Shown: positions 23,501 to 35,459 of the stretch, piece by piece
Layout of the letters: every line of letters begins with the position of its first letter
Numbering within the stretch: position 1 is the first letter of the stretch
Assembly (NCBI GenBank): GCA_963978905.1
Contig: OZ022257.1
Span: 18,371,664 to 18,435,663, forward strand
Reading direction: 5' to 3'
DNA from: Trichostrongylus colubriformis
Lineage: Eukaryota > Nematoda > Chromadorea > Rhabditida > Trichostrongylidae
DNA length: 64,000 nucleotides
The notes under the pieces: generated by a model
Seen by the model: the letters and a program-made list of their open reading frames with translations, nothing else
What the model was told of the DNA's origin: nothing
Database searches by the model: none
Made by a program: the position numbers and the translations under genes

Positions 23501-26211
23501 CGCGGTGGTCGTAGATAGAGATCGACGTTACATGAAAACAACCTGTGGAGAAAGGGTCAAGTTTGGGATGGGTAGGCATGGGACGAGATTTAAGGAGCAC
23601 CCATGCATCAAGTTAAGCTGCCACGGCGAGAGCAGCAAACACTGAAATACTCTGTTCTCATGAAAAGAGCAATTCCGATCAACATACCGACGCACATGGT
23701 GTTTCGCGCACAGTAGGGTGCGCCAGCAAACTGGTCACTCATAGTAAAACACTCGGAAACCAAAACCTTTCATCTCCTATTTTTGTTTTCGACCTCTATT
23801 CAGCCAAAAATTTCATGTAGGCCGACATTCCAATAAACTACAGATGGAGATAGATGAAGCACGCCAGGGTTTATCTTCATGATTTGAGCCTTTTGCGGTA
23901 TTCCTCTGCAGCAGACTTCGATTCACTCAACTTTCTGCAAAGTGCACTCCAACGGACTTACACAAACCGCTAACTCTCCACAGCCATTCATTCCACATGG
24001 ATTACACGTCAGGTTTGCTGGGATCTTTCTCCATACTCCTTCTCAAGCAACAAACATTATATGGTGCATGACCTAGAAACATAAGAGAAGCGGCCAGAAG
24101 CCCTGACAACTTTTTTATGCACTGCACGGCTTCTGCTCCATATTCCTCTTCTCGCAATCCACAGCACCATTTTCATTACTCTCACTTTTTTATACTAACA
24201 TATTCCTGTGCTCGGTATTCAGGGTACAGTTGTTGTTAAACGCACTTTTTGCTGTGCTGAAGTTACCGCTACCAGATTCAATACCTGCCATTAGATGAGT
24301 ATCTCCGAAAGGCGTCGACAGTAAGCACGAGAAACTAAGTGAGATCTCACCAAAAGCAAATGTGGGAAGATGCAAAGTGACCTACAATACCCTTTTGATT
24401 ATCATACCTTGTATACTAAACTATGACAGAGAATGTCCTGATAAAAGTAAGTGGCGACACAGCTTACAGCAGCAGCGGATTCCGCGAAGGTGCGGGACTA
24501 ACGCTAGGCAGAAGAAGAAGGCTAAAAGTGCTCAGCCCAGAACAAGGAATGTAGTGTTCATCGGCGAACGATGGACGGGGTTATACAAGTAAAAGATTTC
24601 CACACTGAAAAAACACATCGTTTTCCTCATATTACCTCCATAGAATTTCCTTAGGGACATGTGGATTGAGCTTGACTTCCACCAGTAATTCGACGGTCGT
24701 GATCAAACATATTGTTATACCTTACGAATTCAATCCATTTGCGATCGTCACCAGTGAACCTCTTTTGTTTCTATCTGCGCAATGATTATAGCGCAGTTTC
24801 ATGTGCGTCGAGCTCATCCCTCTATTCTACTCACTGCCTCCCTATGGACCACGAGTGAGCCGACCTGCATCTCTGTCCAGGCAAGTCCAGGACGACCACA
24901 TGCGGTGTTGTTCGATTCTTCTTCCGAAATAAGCCTTTCATTTCTGTTCTCACGCTCCTAAAGACATTCATTCTGATTATTCCTAATCATTCGTTTTTGC
25001 CTTCTATCTATAGGAGTGTCGAACATTTTGAACATTTCGCGTATTTCTCTGTAGTATTGTATCTTTCATTAACTTTGCATCGCAGTGGATGCACCACAAA
25101 CCTTCAGAAATCGTACTTAATGTTGAATAACTGCAACAAATACGAATATTAATCAATAATGTATTAAAGGTAGGTGTCCACAGCCTTCCTTCATCGAATG
25201 GACGGCATTAAACTTTTTTACTTCATAAGTCATGAATTCAAGTTTTGCACCGAAACACAGACGTAAATTTTTTCCTAGAGTATGTCAGCATAGATGTGTG
25301 GAAGGAGCAAATAATAGCAGGAATGCCTTCGGAGTGGGATGGATTAGAAAGCTATTTGGTCTGACTTCTTTCCTTCTGAGCGACGCTAATGCTGGGGGAC
25401 AGGATTATTCCTTGCGAGATGAAAAGAACCTCAACCTTCCTGACACCATGGTCTGCCTACTTTGAACGCTCTCTCTTCTCAGTTAAATTGTACGTTGCAG
25501 CAAATCTCATGTACTTTATATAAGGGTCCTCCTTCTCAGCTGCTCAAGTGTCTAAACAGAGTAGAATCACTACAAATTTGCACCTTATATGTTTGCTTTT
25601 GAATAAGTGAACTGTGAATTGTACCATCCACTCATGTACGCCGGAAATTTAATGCCCGAGTCAGATTGCGCTGTGCAGGAAGAACACTGCGGCAATGTTA
25701 ATCCCCTAGTGAATGGCTGCCTTCACCCAGAAATCTAAATCCCCCAAAGTCTGTACTGCAACTAGTGTAGATCCTCAGAAAGAACTTATCACATCCTTCT
25801 AGACCATGTGCATTTCAATGAGCAATCGTGGCCAAGATGCCAGATATGGAACGAAAAATCGTTTCCTAGCAATTAGTTTTATGAGGCTTTATGATTGATT
25901 TAATTGCTGCTCTGTGAGATATACACAGATAACCCGTTCGCAAGCGCGTGCGGTCATGTTGTGTCATACCTAGAACGCCTCAATTACATTCCATCGGTCC
26001 ATAAGCTCCCGACACTTCACATCTACTGCTGTAAAAATTTTTGGAGGAATTTCGAGGTTCCGCTTCTTGTGAGATAGCATGGATTTCATCTTCACCACAC
26101 TGATTAGCTGTCTAGCTTGCTTACTCACCGTTCGTCCTAGCTATAATATTATTTTGCGAAAAGCTCATGAGCCCATTTTCTTTATGAGCATCGCATGGGA
26201 CATTCCAAGGG
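23501..26211. other. Unassigned sequence
   Basis: No gene, TIR pair or tandem array supported. This is the region 3' of the receptor gene. Confidence 0.35.
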
Positions 26212-26273
26212 GTGATCGTACTCTCCTCCGTTGCGTGGCCGTACGGCCACGCAACGGAGGAGAGTACGATCAC
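26212..26273. repeat. Perfect 62-bp palindrome
   Basis: Two 31-base arms with no spacer, centred between 26242 and 26243. The centre reads GTGGCCGTACGGCCAC and the outer bases GTGATCGTA/TACGATCAC. It lies about 110 bp beyond the stop of the minus-strand receptor gene. Confidence 0.95.
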
Positions 26274-26380
26274 TCTTTCTTATGGACCAACCCAATAGAA
26301 GGTGGGGAATGTTTCAGGAGTAGTAAGGTTTGCGAGACAGCTAATAATTAAACAGCTTCTTATCCCTTTTAGAAAATGAG

Positions 26381-29300
26381 CTATGTAGAAACAGGAACGT
26401 ACCTGTTAAATATCATGTACGGCAAGATGAGAACGTCATAGTAAATGAGCGTCGAGTAACTTTCCAGGAAATGTTGCCAGGACCCCGGCGGGGCTGAGCT
26501 TACTCCAAATTCCCAATAGACGAAGAAGAGCAATTCAAATACCGACACAACTGCGGCCTGCAGAGCTGGAGTCTTAGGACATATCAATGTATGAGCTGAA
26601 TATATGTATGTATGTAAACGAATGTAAGTGCTCGCAGACGCTCATATCGTATAACCGATGTTTCATGTGATAGTCACACGGTCAAAATTAGTATTACCGT
26701 GCGTGTTATATACATTTATTCATTATAGTTGTGGCTGTCTTGAGTTGGATGTGATGTGAATCATTACAACAGGTTTTCGCTGAGCGAGCTGATGGTACCG
26801 CATTGGTTAAAAGCTCAAGACGATTGCCACGTACCATTTGTAAAATAAGCTCAGTGAGTTGGTGACAAGCGTCTCTAATGAACCGTTGGTCAGAAGCATC
26901 TCTAGGGAGCAGCAGACCAGCTCGGTATAGCCCATGATGTTGTGCTGCTGCTAACAAGGGAAGGATTCTAGGTCGAAGTGGCCATTCGGAATGGGATATA
27001 TATTGTCTGACGTACTTTCGGACGCTGATCTCGAACCTGCATTCCAAATTTGCTGTCCGATTCTCTGAGCAGAGTTATGGAGGTTTTTTTTTGAAAAAAC
27101 AATGCTATTATATGGTAGGTTTGGAAGCCCGTAGCACGCGAGCCAGACGTTCTCGCGCAAAACTAGTGCGATTTTCGTGTTCGGGGGACCAAACTGCACT
27201 ATGGAACATGTTTTTAGCCAATTCGAGGCCTATAGGGTAGGCCAAGAGTTTTTCCGAAATTAGGTCAAATTCTCGGTAAGCCAAGAATTTTTCCGAAATT
27301 CGGTCAAATTCTCGAACTGGCTAAAAACATGTTCCATAGGGCAGTTTGGTCCCCTGAACAGAAAAATCGCACTAGTTTTGCGCGAGAACGTCTGGCTCGC
27401 GTGCTACGGGCTTCAAAACCTACCATATAATAGCATTGTTTTTTCAAAAAAACCTCCATGACTCCGCTCAGAGAATCGGACAGCAAATTCGGAATGCAGG
27501 TTCGAGATCAGCGTCCGAAAATACGTCAGACAGTATGTATCCCATTCCGAATGGCTACTTCGACCTAGAATCCTCCCCTTGTAAGCAACGTCATAGCTTG
27601 AAAAACTACCGATGGATACACTGTGTCTAGAAAGTAAGCTGATAAATCCGATTATCGTGCGCTTTGCCTCCAAACATGCATATGACCACGGCGCACGCAA
27701 CGGTTTTCATTCAAACTCTTTTATGATTCTGTGTGAAGAGGTACTCGATTTACGCACCCTTGAGGCATGAAAGATACACGCCCTGAATAAATATTACAGC
27801 TGCGGGTAGAGTGGAGAGCTAGAAACGCATATTATACCTTGAAATTCAGTAGTACACTAAGGACGCAATTTCAGAAACGAAGCCGCGCAGAGTAGGAGCA
27901 ACCCTCGAAAATTTTTAGAGAAAACCCGTATTTTAGTTTATTCCGGGAAAGTAAGTCTCTCAAGAGGTGCTTCAACTTCTCCGGCGAGCTCTGTGACGGA
28001 GTACCAAGTAGATTCATGACCTGTACGGTCATCATTATTTCACTATTACTTCTAAAGGTTAGTGATCCTTTGATGTATAGTGTGGTAAACATAATAACAT
28101 AGGCAGCCACATTAAAGATGCCGGTGACGTAGTTGGATATTCCGTTTAACCTGAAAAATGCGTAGTAGTTATCAGTGCTGATTATCTGGCCATAAGCCTA
28201 AATCACATCAGGTGGGCTAGGCTTTCTATCTCTCCAAAGCCAGCAACTAGCTCATCATATAGCTTTCATCAGTTTTCATCATTATAACTTAGAAATAACT
28301 TAGAAAATGGGTATGCAGTGAAAGTTATGTATGAGCCACTAAATGCACTCTTGTTGGTCAAAGGCGGCCTACCGGTCAAGCGCCGTGCACATTAAGGCGC
28401 GGATACACATGGTCTGGCGGGAATGCCATACCACAAGAAAGAGTCTTTTCTAGGGTTTAGTAGGATTCGATTCAACGAGGCACCTGGCCCACTGCCCTTT
28501 TCCGGGAACCCACTTTTCCCCAATTTTTATTGTGTATTAATACTTCGTTGTGCGTTGATCGTTTTAATTGTGCGGACCTAGAAATAAGGATTTGATTAAA
28601 TCGTGTGTTCCTTTGTATTGGATTACGTTCTCGCATACCGAGATCGATTTCAACGGGACAAGTATCCCACACTGTAATATTTCTCAGTGGGCTTACTGCT
28701 GTAATCAATACCGACAACTGGAGACTCTAAACGTACCACGAAGTTGCTGGCTTGAGGGGACCATCCCCATAGTAAAAGAAGAAATGAGCAGCGCAAAATT
28801 CCACAGAAGCCAACGGTGACAAGGTAGTCGCTATGTAAGCACCATAGAAAGTAAATATAAATGCAATACACATCTGTAAGTACCAAGTATCCGAAGCTCA
28901 TTGTGACAAGCCTTCAGGACGAAGTCTCGAGCTTTTCTCACTCTCTTTTGAAGGTTCGACAGAATATGAACTAATTCATCTCTACGACAATTCGGTTTGG
29001 TACTAAGGGCAGTTAAAAGGTGTCATTCTCTCTCTTGAAGATTCGATAGAATATGAACTACTTCATCTCTACGACAACACCGCGGTTTGGTACTAAGGGT
29101 AGTGAACAGGTGGGGGAAGTAATCGTCATTACGGAAGCTCTAAGAAATAGAAACTGTGTGAACTTCCGACCAAATTTTAGGCGAGGAGCTCCGGAGGATT
29201 ATCCCAGGCAGGCCCGATTCGATTGACGTGTTATCCTAAAAAACAAGCATGGTGTGAAGTTACTGTAAGCACCCCAATGACAGACCACGCATCTTTCGTT

Positions 29301-31006
29301 CGCTAGTAGTTTTGCACATGTCCTTGACCCATGATCTGATGACTCAGCGCTATTATACTGAGCAAGCATCATTCGTCATCAACATTGGATTCGACGGGTA
29401 TTCGGCATCAAATGATGGACATTTTTCTTTCACTTTTCACTTCCAGCAACACCACTCAAAAGCCTGAATGTACGTAATTCTTTTTGTTTCTTTTCGAACT
29501 TTGTGAACAAGGATTATTCGCGAGCAGCGCACAACTACCAATTTGGCGTCCTCTCGATGAATGAAGAAGCATAAAGGAATAACAAGAGAATTTATATTTG
29601 AACCTTACCCTCTCAATTCTTTCAGTCAAAATGAATTGCGCGTTCACCGGAAGCAGAGTATAGAAAAGGCGATGAATAGTGAGGCACAAATCGGCTAACT
29701 GGAAGGCAAGGGAACTACCCTGATAGTTGGCTCCTGTTATCTGAGTTACTCTGAATTACATTGAAAAGAAGATGTTCATAGACGGTAATGACGGCAATCA
29801 TATTCCTACTCTAGAGAGCGCAGGTGAGTCAAATAGGATTTGTCCATGAATATACGACAACAGAAACCCGATGTAGTTCAGAATGCTGAACAATGCCATA
29901 ATTCGCAGAAGATGAAACGCGAAGTCCGACTTCCAGCCTTTCATCTTCTGACAGATCTGAAAAACTTCACCACGCTTACGAAATCATTTCGTTCGAGGTC
30001 GATGCTTCTGAATAATCAGTACAAGATATCTTACGGAAATAACACATCTCCGGCCACTAGTCTTCGGCTTGCTGCTCGAGCAACGCTTGGTTGCATTCAC
30101 ACTCCGCGGCGGGTCGTAATGTATGCGGCTATGTAGGCTTCGCTTCTAGTCTGTTAACACGACACGCTCGGTGGTGTTGCAGGGTAGGCCAGCTTATTTA
30201 TTGCGCAGCGTGAGTTGCAGGCGCGTTAACAGATCGCAGAATTGTGTGATAAGGTGCGAATGCAACCGTCATAAAATCCATAACACGCTTTGATAAAAGT
30301 CAGCTTTTGAGCCCTTTATTTTCGCAAGTTTATTGTGTCTATTCCATGGCAGTGACTAAATCGCTCACAGTAAACCATGGCACTATTTACCCTCAACAGC
30401 ACCACCATCACGATCTTGATGGGTTGGAAGAGGTGATTTTCTGCAGAAGAATCCAGTTTGGTCAGAAACTTGTACTAGGTGGCGATTCGACCCGTAGGAC
30501 ATGAATATGACACTCACTCAGCGCAGAACAGCTCAGCCCTTGCGCCAAGTAGGGTGAATTTTTAAATTGCCATGGCTCGTGCCCAGACAAATTCATGGCG
30601 AAAGTGTGATATTTCTACTCAGAGGGTCAAGCTACATCTATATATGGATAAATTTTAAGCGACTGTGATGATTCACTCCTTCCTGGCTCCAGGCGGTGTC
30701 GCGCTCATTGAATGTTATATTCGTGTTCAACAGGTAGAACTCCTCTTGGGTGCAAGTTCTCAACCGAATCAGAATGTTCACCAGGAACCAACTCTTTCGT
30801 CCCATCGAGAGTTGATAAAGTGGGGTTGCTCGGGTGAATACACTGTTCCTAAATCATGTAGCCGAAGATAGAAAAGAGCGTACCAGAGCAAATATCATTT
30901 GAAGGGTAATGGAAGCAGTTGTAATTGCCGAGCATGATGCCACGTACAGTATACGGGTGGAACCGACTAATGGAAAATTCGGAGTCAAGCAGTCCATGCC
31001 AGACAT
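26381..31006 (-). CDS. Nematode serpentine chemoreceptor-type GPCR, six exons
   Basis: Exons on the minus strand: 31006-30884, 29956-29856, 29750-29609, 28873-28737, 28150-28021 and 26557-26381. Every junction has GT/AG ends and matching phase, giving 269 residues with no internal stop. Hydrophobic segments fall where seven membrane helices should: TM1 about 16-41, TM2 about 52-75 (FHLLRIMALFSILNYI), TM3 about 87-111 with LTIHRLF in place of DRY, TM4 about 123-144, TM5 about 174-194 (IFNVAAYVIMFTTLYI), TM6 about 212-230, and TM7 about 247-263 ending LPYMIFNR. This order is typical of nematode Sr-class receptors (Srx/Srt/Srv groups); family unassigned. Start chosen at the ATG at 31006, just after a TAATTTAG that could accept a spliced leader. 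The last exon has a donor-like GTACGT at 26402, so the C-terminus is uncertain. Likely expressed in sensory neurons (family knowledge). Confidence 0.68.
26945..27600. mobile_element. Palindromic element (family F1), intact copy in intron 5
   Basis: About 650 bp, almost entirely an inverted repeat centred near 27250. The left arm begins GGATTCTAGGTCGAAGTGGC and runs through GACGCTGATCTCGAACCTGC, 'cacgcgagccagacgttctc' and 'aactagtgcgatttt' to CTAAAAACATG; the right arm mirrors it. Related to the split copy at 20786-23395. Strong hairpin potential, no coding capacity. It sits in the 1.46-kb fifth intron of the receptor gene. Confidence 0.9.
28937..29112. repeat. Tandem duplication, unit about 88 bp, in intron 3
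   Basis: Two units share 'gaatatgaact.attcatctc' (one variable base) and 'cggtttggtactaaggg'. Within an intron of the receptor gene. Confidence 0.85.
30379..30849. mobile_element. Foldback element with imperfect 8-bp TSD, in intron 1
   Basis: Starts GGCACTATTTACC, followed by 'gaagaggtgatttt', a 'cgattcgacccgtagg' block and its degraded inverse 'attcgtgttcaacaggta'. Same family as 45387-45819. Flanks read TAAACCAT (30371-30378) and TAAATCAT (30850-30857), a 7/8 match, which supports an 8-bp target duplication. It ends 33 bp from the donor of the receptor gene's first exon. Confidence 0.78.
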
Positions 31007-32211
31007 TTCACCAGTGATAAAGGTTCCTAAATTACAGACCGTTAACCAATAAAAAGCACTCAGGTGCGCATGAAACACGTTAAAACAGTAGAAACATTCG
31101 AGAGAAGCATTTTCAAAAGCTCTAATTCTCTGCTGCTGTGAGGCACAAAATCTAAACAGCTTACAGAGATCGTTTAGCGATTCTATGGTAACTTTGATTA
31201 TGTTCACATCAAAAGACGAGAAACAGTCATGGCTCGGAGCAATCCTCACGGGAAGTTATCCGCGAATGGTAGAAAAGTAGCATTAGCCTTGCTGGTGTGA
31301 TGCTAAGACTTTGACACTACATCAGTAGGGGGTAATATAATAAGTTTATGGCAATATAGGTTGTATTTTGTTACCTTCAACAATTCACTTATGGTCATGT
31401 ACTTTGCCACCGATTTTCCATATAAATAAGGGGTGAAACTGAAATAGCTGTCTCTTTCTCAACTCAGCTAATTGAAAGGCTCGTATTTTTCAGATTCTTT
31501 TAAATTTTTCCCTCCCTTTCGAAGAGTCACTTTGAAAGCTTTGCATAGAATAAGCAAGAGAAATCTGGTAAGAAGTATATGAAACTCGGAATGGTGACAA
31601 AAAAGTTTAGGAACTTCAGTTAGGCAGTCCACAGCTTAAGGGCATGGGTAACAAGGAGAAAAGCTTTGCTCTTCGTGCATCGTTTTTATTAGGCACGTGA
31701 GTAAGTCTTGCGACACACACGACTTCTTTTTTCGGCGCATGACTGCATAATCTCTCAGATATATAGACGAAGTATTGCCTGCTACCACTTGCCTCCAATA
31801 AATAGGTAGCTGATCAATGCCTCTATTCAAAAGTCCACAAGCTACGAGAGGGGCACATGGCCATAAGAATCAGTTGCAGTTAAAGAATCGAGCTCACCAC
31901 TTCCTAAGTAACATTCAAAACACTGATTAAGTGGTGTTTGGAACAACTAGAAGATAGATTTATATAGATTAGATTTAGAGAAGATTTATAAGAAAATAGA
32001 TAGAATGAAGCGGTACTACAGAACTCAGCTCCTTCTTATTTCTCGCCCTATCCTTGCATACAGGCGTGAGTGGAACTGTTGGAAGACGAATCAGCTGCTT
32101 TCTGGAAAATGGTGAAAGCAAATGTGGGCTAGTTCCCAGATAAGATTGTCACTAACTCTAGCCGTTACTACTTTCTCTGCTATGCCAACGTAAAGTGGAA
32201 CTTTTATTGAC
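31007..32211. other. Unassigned sequence upstream of the receptor gene
   Basis: Would include the receptor promoter. The open frame of exon 1 continues upstream to 31249, so an earlier start cannot be excluded. No clear promoter element recognised. Confidence 0.35.
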
Positions 32212-32250
32212 GGCCTGACGTTTCGACCAGATCGTCTTCCTCGGGTGACG
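32212..32250 (-). ncRNA. Degenerate hammerhead-like motif, 3' of a Penelope fragment
   Basis: On the minus strand: CCGAGGAAGACGATCTGGTC followed by GAAACGTC. Type I hammerheads have CUGAUGA, a stem II hairpin and GAAA. Here GAC/GTC could form stem II and GAAAC is kept, but CUGAUGA has decayed to CCGAGGA. Penelope-like elements are known to carry hammerheads; this copy is probably inactive. Confidence 0.4.
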
Positions 32251-32251
32251 G

Positions 32252-32456
32252 TTGGGACACACGAATCTAGGCCGTGACCCTGTGACAGCCTGTGGCCTTT
32301 GCCCGGTGACATGAATAATTCAGACAATTTGACTATACAACGGAACAGACTTGCAAGGAGGACACGGTTTACATGAACAAATTGTCTGAATTATTTAAGG
32401 CTTAGGTCAAAGGCCATAGGCTGTTACAGGGTCACGGCCTAGATTCGTGTGTCCTA
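32252..32456. repeat. Inverted repeat next to the Penelope fragment
   Basis: Arms of about 75-80 bp: GGACACACGAATCTAGGCCG, then 'cctgtggcctttg' and 'gaataattcagacaatttg' on the left, all mirrored on the right at 32383-32456. Possibly derived from the terminal repeat of a Penelope-like element. Confidence 0.8.
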
Positions 32457-32639
32457 ACCTACACCCCGTCTTCCTCAAGAGCGGAAGAAATTCCTTTCGA
32501 TAGAAAAGAACTTACGCACTCTACCACGGCGAGAGCGGAGCGTCGCCACACCGTGTCAGTCATTGTCGGTGAACGAGGGATGCCATGCTATGTGTATACA
32601 CATAATATAGTAGGGACTACCATGTTTTCCCTTACATCA

Positions 32640-33490
32640 GTAGCTCACATTGTGGCGAAAAGGTCAAGAGACCATTCATAATGGGTAAGCACTGATTTTG
32701 GTTGTGCATACGTGGAATCCTTGCGAAAAACCTGAGCCCTTCAAGCAGCTCCTAGCAGAAATCTCAGTCTCTCGTGCCAGATTCCTGCACTTCACATCAA
32801 AGTCGTTTCCGCCATGTTCCTCGGTCAGATGCTTTTCCAGAGGTGTTCTCATGTAACCTAGTTTTTTGCCAGCTATATATTCTTGAATACGTACTGCTAA
32901 ACATTTTCCAATTTCTCCAATGAGTAATACATTACGTTACATGTCTGACATTCAATTTGCTAGATCACACCAACTGATATGCAACCCTTATCGTGAAGCC
33001 TGTTTCGCACTAGTTGGCTTTTGATGTTGGGGGACACTCACTGAGACAACGTCATCGTTTAGTGCTGTGCTCGACTTTGAATTGCAGAATTCACTTTGTC
33101 AGAAATGGAAGGTCTGTACAGGAAACTTAATTCCGACGTGGTATGTTACGGTGCTCGGTGCGTATTCCCTTACGACGTTCTGGTACAACATAGCCGATTG
33201 ACACAGTTATGTGAAGCTAAATGATCGATTCTCTGTCAGAGCTGTGCATACACTTGCAGCCGTCTTGAACATGTTCTCTAACAGCAGCATCTTCCACAGG
33301 CGCGGGATGTGCTGATGTGGCGTGAATCAAGATGCTCTCAGAGCGAGCCTTCCTGTATCACTTCACGCAGAGCATGCCATCGCACATTTTCACCTGCGTG
33401 TTCAGGAAGGGGAGCCAACCATGGCGTTGTTCCTCTCTTGTGGCTTGATGCACTGAATAAAGCACACCCCATGACTTTAATTAGGGACTG
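32640..33490 (-). pseudogene. Penelope-like element: RT C-terminus and GIY-YIG endonuclease
   Basis: Minus-strand translation across frames gives FLNTQVKMCDG and HATSAHPARVEDAAVREHVQ near 33400-33290, then VVPERRKGIRTEHRN near 33190 and VRNRLHDKGC near 33000. A zinc-finger-like CQTCNVMYY follows, then IGEIGKCLAVRIQEYIAGKK, a relative of the IGETGRxLxxRxxEH block. It ends with TPLEKHLTEEHGGNDFDVKC, ETEISAR and MHNQNQCLPIMN. This is the order seen at the C-terminal end of Penelope-like reverse transcriptases with a GIY-YIG domain. A base insertion splits YY from IGE, and stops interrupt the RT part. The hammerhead-like motif at 32212-32250 lies downstream in the same orientation. Confidence 0.82.
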
Positions 33491-33689
33491 TTTGCGGTGC
33501 AACATCTTAGGTGGTCCAGTACGTATTACTGTCAGATCATAGGTTTTTCAATGGGTCAGCGCTTAGCTCCAGTACTTGTCATCTGAGTTATGAGCAGCGT
33601 AGAAGAAGTAGTGCTGGAACGCTCACAATTGATGTACTGTAGGTACATAGATAGCTGCTTATAATAACATCAACACAGTCCAGAATGGA

Positions 33690-33945
33690 CGTTTTCGTCC
33701 AAATGAACCAGCAGTCGCAATGCAGCATAACTTCGATGACTTGATGAAACGACTTCGATGTGAGGTGCCGGATTCTGACGCGAGTGACTGAGATTTCTGC
33801 CAGGAGCTGCTTGAAGCGTTTCGGTTTTTCGCAAAAATTCCAAATATGAACAACCGTAATGAGTGCAAATATGAACAACCGTAATGATTACGAATGATTT
33901 CTTGCAATTTTCGCCACATTGCGAGCTACTGATGTAAGGGGAGAC
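33690..33945 (+). pseudogene. Penelope-like element: GIY-YIG C-terminal fragment
   Basis: Plus-strand frame reads DFDVRCRILTRVTEISARSC, then LKRFGFSQKFQ, and after a small duplication NMNNRNDYE and FLAIFATLRATDV. It matches the end of the neighbouring minus-strand copy, so the two fragments lie head to head. The 24-bp unit 'aaatatgaacaaccgtaatga' is duplicated at about 33842-33890. Confidence 0.75.
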
Positions 33946-34168
33946 ATGCATGTCCCTACTCTACTAAATGTGTAAGGACATAAATGTATAAGGATAGCAT
34001 GGTATCTCTCCTTCACTTACAATAACTGACACGGAGTGGTGGATTTCCGCTCCCACTGTGGTGAAGCGGAAGAATTGTTCACTCTGGTAGAGAGTTTATT
34101 CAGCTGTTTCTATGATGGTTGTTTGGATATTTCAGCTTCAACCACGATTGTTAATCACTTTATTTCCG

Positions 34169-34200
34169 ACTGACGTTTCGACGTCGTCGCCTTCTGCAGA
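34169..34200 (-). ncRNA. Degenerate hammerhead-like motif 2
   Basis: Minus strand: CTGCAGAAGGCGACGACGTC then GAAACGTCAG. CUGAUGA is replaced by CTGCAGA, and GAC/GTC could pair. Downstream, in the same orientation, of the Penelope-like fragment at 34590-34830. Confidence 0.35.
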
Positions 34201-34589
34201 GTCTGGAAGAGTGAAGTCTTTATGAGAACTATTCGTCCAAACGCCATTTCATTTCACAGAAATAATCGACAGTTAATAAAACGGGGAGACGATGTCCTAT
34301 AGAATCACTGACTGACCTTTGAGACTGTCGACCGTAGAGGTCCATCTGCCACCCCGTAGTGGTAGAAGAGGGGTTCAAATAGGTAAAGACCCCAAGAAAA
34401 AACACTTGCCTGAGGAAGCACCTGAGGGAGTTTTCCCCAGTTTGACCTTTCTAGCGCTCTTTCCCCGCTCTTCAGTGTTTTTAAACTTTTTGGAATCCAA
34501 AACCGTGACCTCAATACCTTGGTTGCAATTGTAGATTGATTGAAGAGGGGGTTTGTTCTTGTGTGTATATATGTTATTTTACTGTTTCC

Positions 34590-34830
34590 CTATTCTATCT
34601 TTGAGCTTTCAACCATCCTCACATACTGTACTCCACATTCGTTACGTGCAATACAGTATATGACATTTTTTGTGTTACGGTTGGTAACAATATCTTTATA
34701 TGTATTTATACGAGGTTTTGTTACATGTGACATTATGTAATTATCATCGTTACTTATATTGCCTGTTCTACAGAATTTTTCGCACTTGCAACCTTTGAAC
34801 ATATCACCGAACTGGTAAAGCAACGCTGAT
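34590..34830 (-). pseudogene. Penelope-like fragment, second subfamily
   Basis: Minus-strand frame: CKCEKFCRTG, then INTYKDIVTNRNTKNVIYCI and ECGVQYVRM. NVIYCIxxxxCGVQYV resembles the cysteine-rich lead-in and first strand of the GIY-YIG domain in Penelope-like elements. The glycine expected after QYV is lost. Sequence downstream to 34305 stays open in places but is not recognisable. Confidence 0.5.
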
Positions 34831-35459
34831 TGGTCTCTCCCCTTACCTTACAAAATTTTGTTTCGGTGTAGTACCCAGGTGCCCTGCTTTTTGTATTATT
34901 TTTTTGACCTGGAATCTGAGCGCATGAGCGGTCCAACCCACCTGCGGAGGTGACATTCCCTAAGGTCTGGCAGGACTGTAGCCAGGGGCAGCTCTCCCTG
35001 TATGATCCGTAAGGAACGACTAGCGCGGGGGTGGGGCACCAAAAGTTGACCCCTCCTGCTATGTTTGACTTGTATAACCCTATGAGCGCCAATCCCTATT
35101 TTTTGACTACGGCGCGAGGCACATGTATTTATTTGAATCGACCAATGAGAAGTTATTTATTGGTGCATAGAGCACCTCTCTGTAAAAAAGCTGTGTAAAC
35201 GAACAGACCCTGTTAGCTGTGTTAGAAAAAAAATTGTGGTAAAGTGAATAAGTCAGAGTTCAACCGATAAAGATACATGGGCTGTAGTGACTTATGAATC
35301 AATACAAGGAGGCCTGTAGGTTTATGCTGTTGATGCATGGTGTTTGGAGCTGTACAAATTCCTTACCCAGTAGCTACCAAAATCCTGGGATGTATAGTAA
35401 GAGACTTATATATCAGAAAGACTAGAGAGAGACTCATGTTATACCGCGTTATAAATTGT
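34831..35459. other. Unassigned sequence
   Basis: No gene or structured repeat supported. Confidence 0.35.
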
